Below, one piece after another: positions 63,125 to 64,000 of a DNA stretch of 64,000 bases. The notes beneath the pieces are model-generated. The model searched no databases, had not been told where the DNA came from, and worked only from the letters and a program-made list of their open reading frames with translations. The stretch is from Undaria pinnatifida. Its lineage: Eukaryota > Sar > Phaeophyceae > Laminariales > Alariaceae. The stretch covers positions 3,734,200 to 3,798,199 of the forward strand of contig JABAKD010000023.1 of NCBI GenBank assembly GCA_012845835.1. The letters run 5' to 3'. The translations under genes and the position numbers were made by a program. Each line of letters begins with the position of its first letter. Position 1 is the stretch's first letter.

Positions 63125-64000
63125 ATATTTTCCGTTATTGGCCAGTTCCACGAAAGCATGCGAGCTCGGGTGCGTATGGATGACACGGTGAAGCCTATGA
63201 ATGGCATGACGTCACTCAGGGATTGCGACAAGGATGTGTACCGTCGCCTCTTCTTCGCAATGGATTTTTGCCCGCACAGCGATACATTCCGTTCCGCTAA
63301 GTTTCAGTGAGGACCCAGATTTTTTGAGGACTTGGTGCACCTCGAGGAGGACTTCGGGGAGGGCGGGTTGGAGGTTGAAACACTGGCACATGTACGGAGG
63401 CCAGTCTGCGGTATGCTGTACGCCGACGATGCAGGCGTTGTTTGTAAATCAAAGGAAAACCTTGCGAAGATGTCTTTCATTGTGACCGCTTTCGAAACAG
63501 CAGGCCTCACCGTGTGCGAAACGAAAAAGGAGACAACGCTTTGCTGACCTATGAACGGCACACTCAAACCTCCTCCTAACCGATTTGGGCTCCCAGCTCC
63601 GACAACGCACCGACCACCATATATCGACCGCCAAGACCCTCAACACAATGTGAAAGCGTTGAGACGACCACGCAAAAGCCACCTCCTCTTTGCGGGAGCC
63701 GTACAAAGGACGACAGCTGAGCGGCTGCCTCATCGGGTGATGTTCGGGACGATGGTTGGTGTGGGGAAAACCCGGGACCAGGCCGACCAGAACTGAACTG
63801 GGCCCAAGCTGTAGCAGACGATATCGACGCATTCAACGGACAACCCCGCTTTGTTGTTAGGAGTAAAGTGTGCTATGGTCGAGGGCGGCTAAGAGGAGTG
63901 GAAACTGGTACCGGGGGGTCGTCGACGCGGCGGGCCGCTTCATGGCGAAATGGCATAGGACCGAGGCGGGTAAGAGCTGGTTAATCCACGCAACAGTGAA
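63125..64000 (+). mobile_element. LINE reverse-transcriptase fragment, right arm
   Basis: A close inverted copy of the left arm, with GMLYADDAGVV near 63410-63440 and the same downstream boxes. It lacks about 326 bp that the left arm keeps (61600-61925); the break falls at a shared CG in GACAACG|CTTTGC. It runs off the window end. Confidence 0.85.

Noticed and set aside
61137-64000. LTR retroelement origin for the reverse transcriptase
   Set aside because: The catalytic box is YADD with LINE-style flanking motifs, and no LTRs, gag or integrase features were seen.

Overview
The window looks like nuclear DNA of a repeat-laden eukaryote. Genes are split by GT-AG introns (GTAAGT, GTGAGT and GTACGT donors), there is a long interstitial array of the telomere hexamer TTAGGG, and SINE, LINE, hAT-like, piggyBac-like and unclassified inverted-repeat elements are packed into introns. 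The TTAGGG telomere, large introns, Gly/Asn/Thr homopeptides and style of LINE would fit a brown alga or another stramenopile. That assignment is inference from general features only. No rRNA, tRNA gene, CRISPR array, operon, LTR retroelement or virus-like element was recognised.

Layout. 1-3.2 kb: GGTACC-rich and GC-skewed repeats, no convincing gene. 3.2-51.3 kb: a sea of short non-autonomous elements nested in one another. I name the families R1 (ends GACGCGTG-CTACGATAG, about 270-340 bp unexpanded, roughly 35-40 copies), R2 (ends GACTGATT-CTACGATAG-CCCC, about 255-300 bp), R3 (ends GACCAAGG-CTACGGTAG-GGGG, about 270 bp), R4 (related ends, CGGTAGGGGTTG), R5 (a tRNA-headed SINE), R6 (an 82-85 bp TTAA-flanked mini-element), R7 (a second tRNA-like repeat), R8 and R9 (dispersed repeats with unclear ends). 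Within this zone, 27.4-37.3 kb carries a plus-strand gene for a putative seven-helix membrane receptor, with five recognisable exons in phase and introns filled with R1, R2 and R7 copies. Simple-sequence blocks (GGGA, GGT, CAA, GGTGTT, long G runs) and telomere-like repeats at 43.5-44.3 kb also lie here.

From 51.3 kb to the end R1 is absent and the character changes: a pair of about 350 bp tandem repeats, a clean 1.1 kb hAT-type element with a perfect 8 bp duplication (53.8-54.9 kb), a 150 bp tandem repeat, a four-exon minus-strand gene for a DDE-transposase-like protein (55.7-58.6 kb), and two LINE reverse-transcriptase fragments in inverted orientation (61.1-62.3 and 63.1-64.0 kb).

The strongest unexplained pattern is that R1, R2, R3 and more loosely R4, which share no obvious interior sequence, end in one architecture: GA(C/G), about five variable bases, then CTACGRTAG. 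R1 and R2 also share an apparent 4 bp target duplication. This suggests several families moved by one or by closely related transposases, whose source is not in this window.
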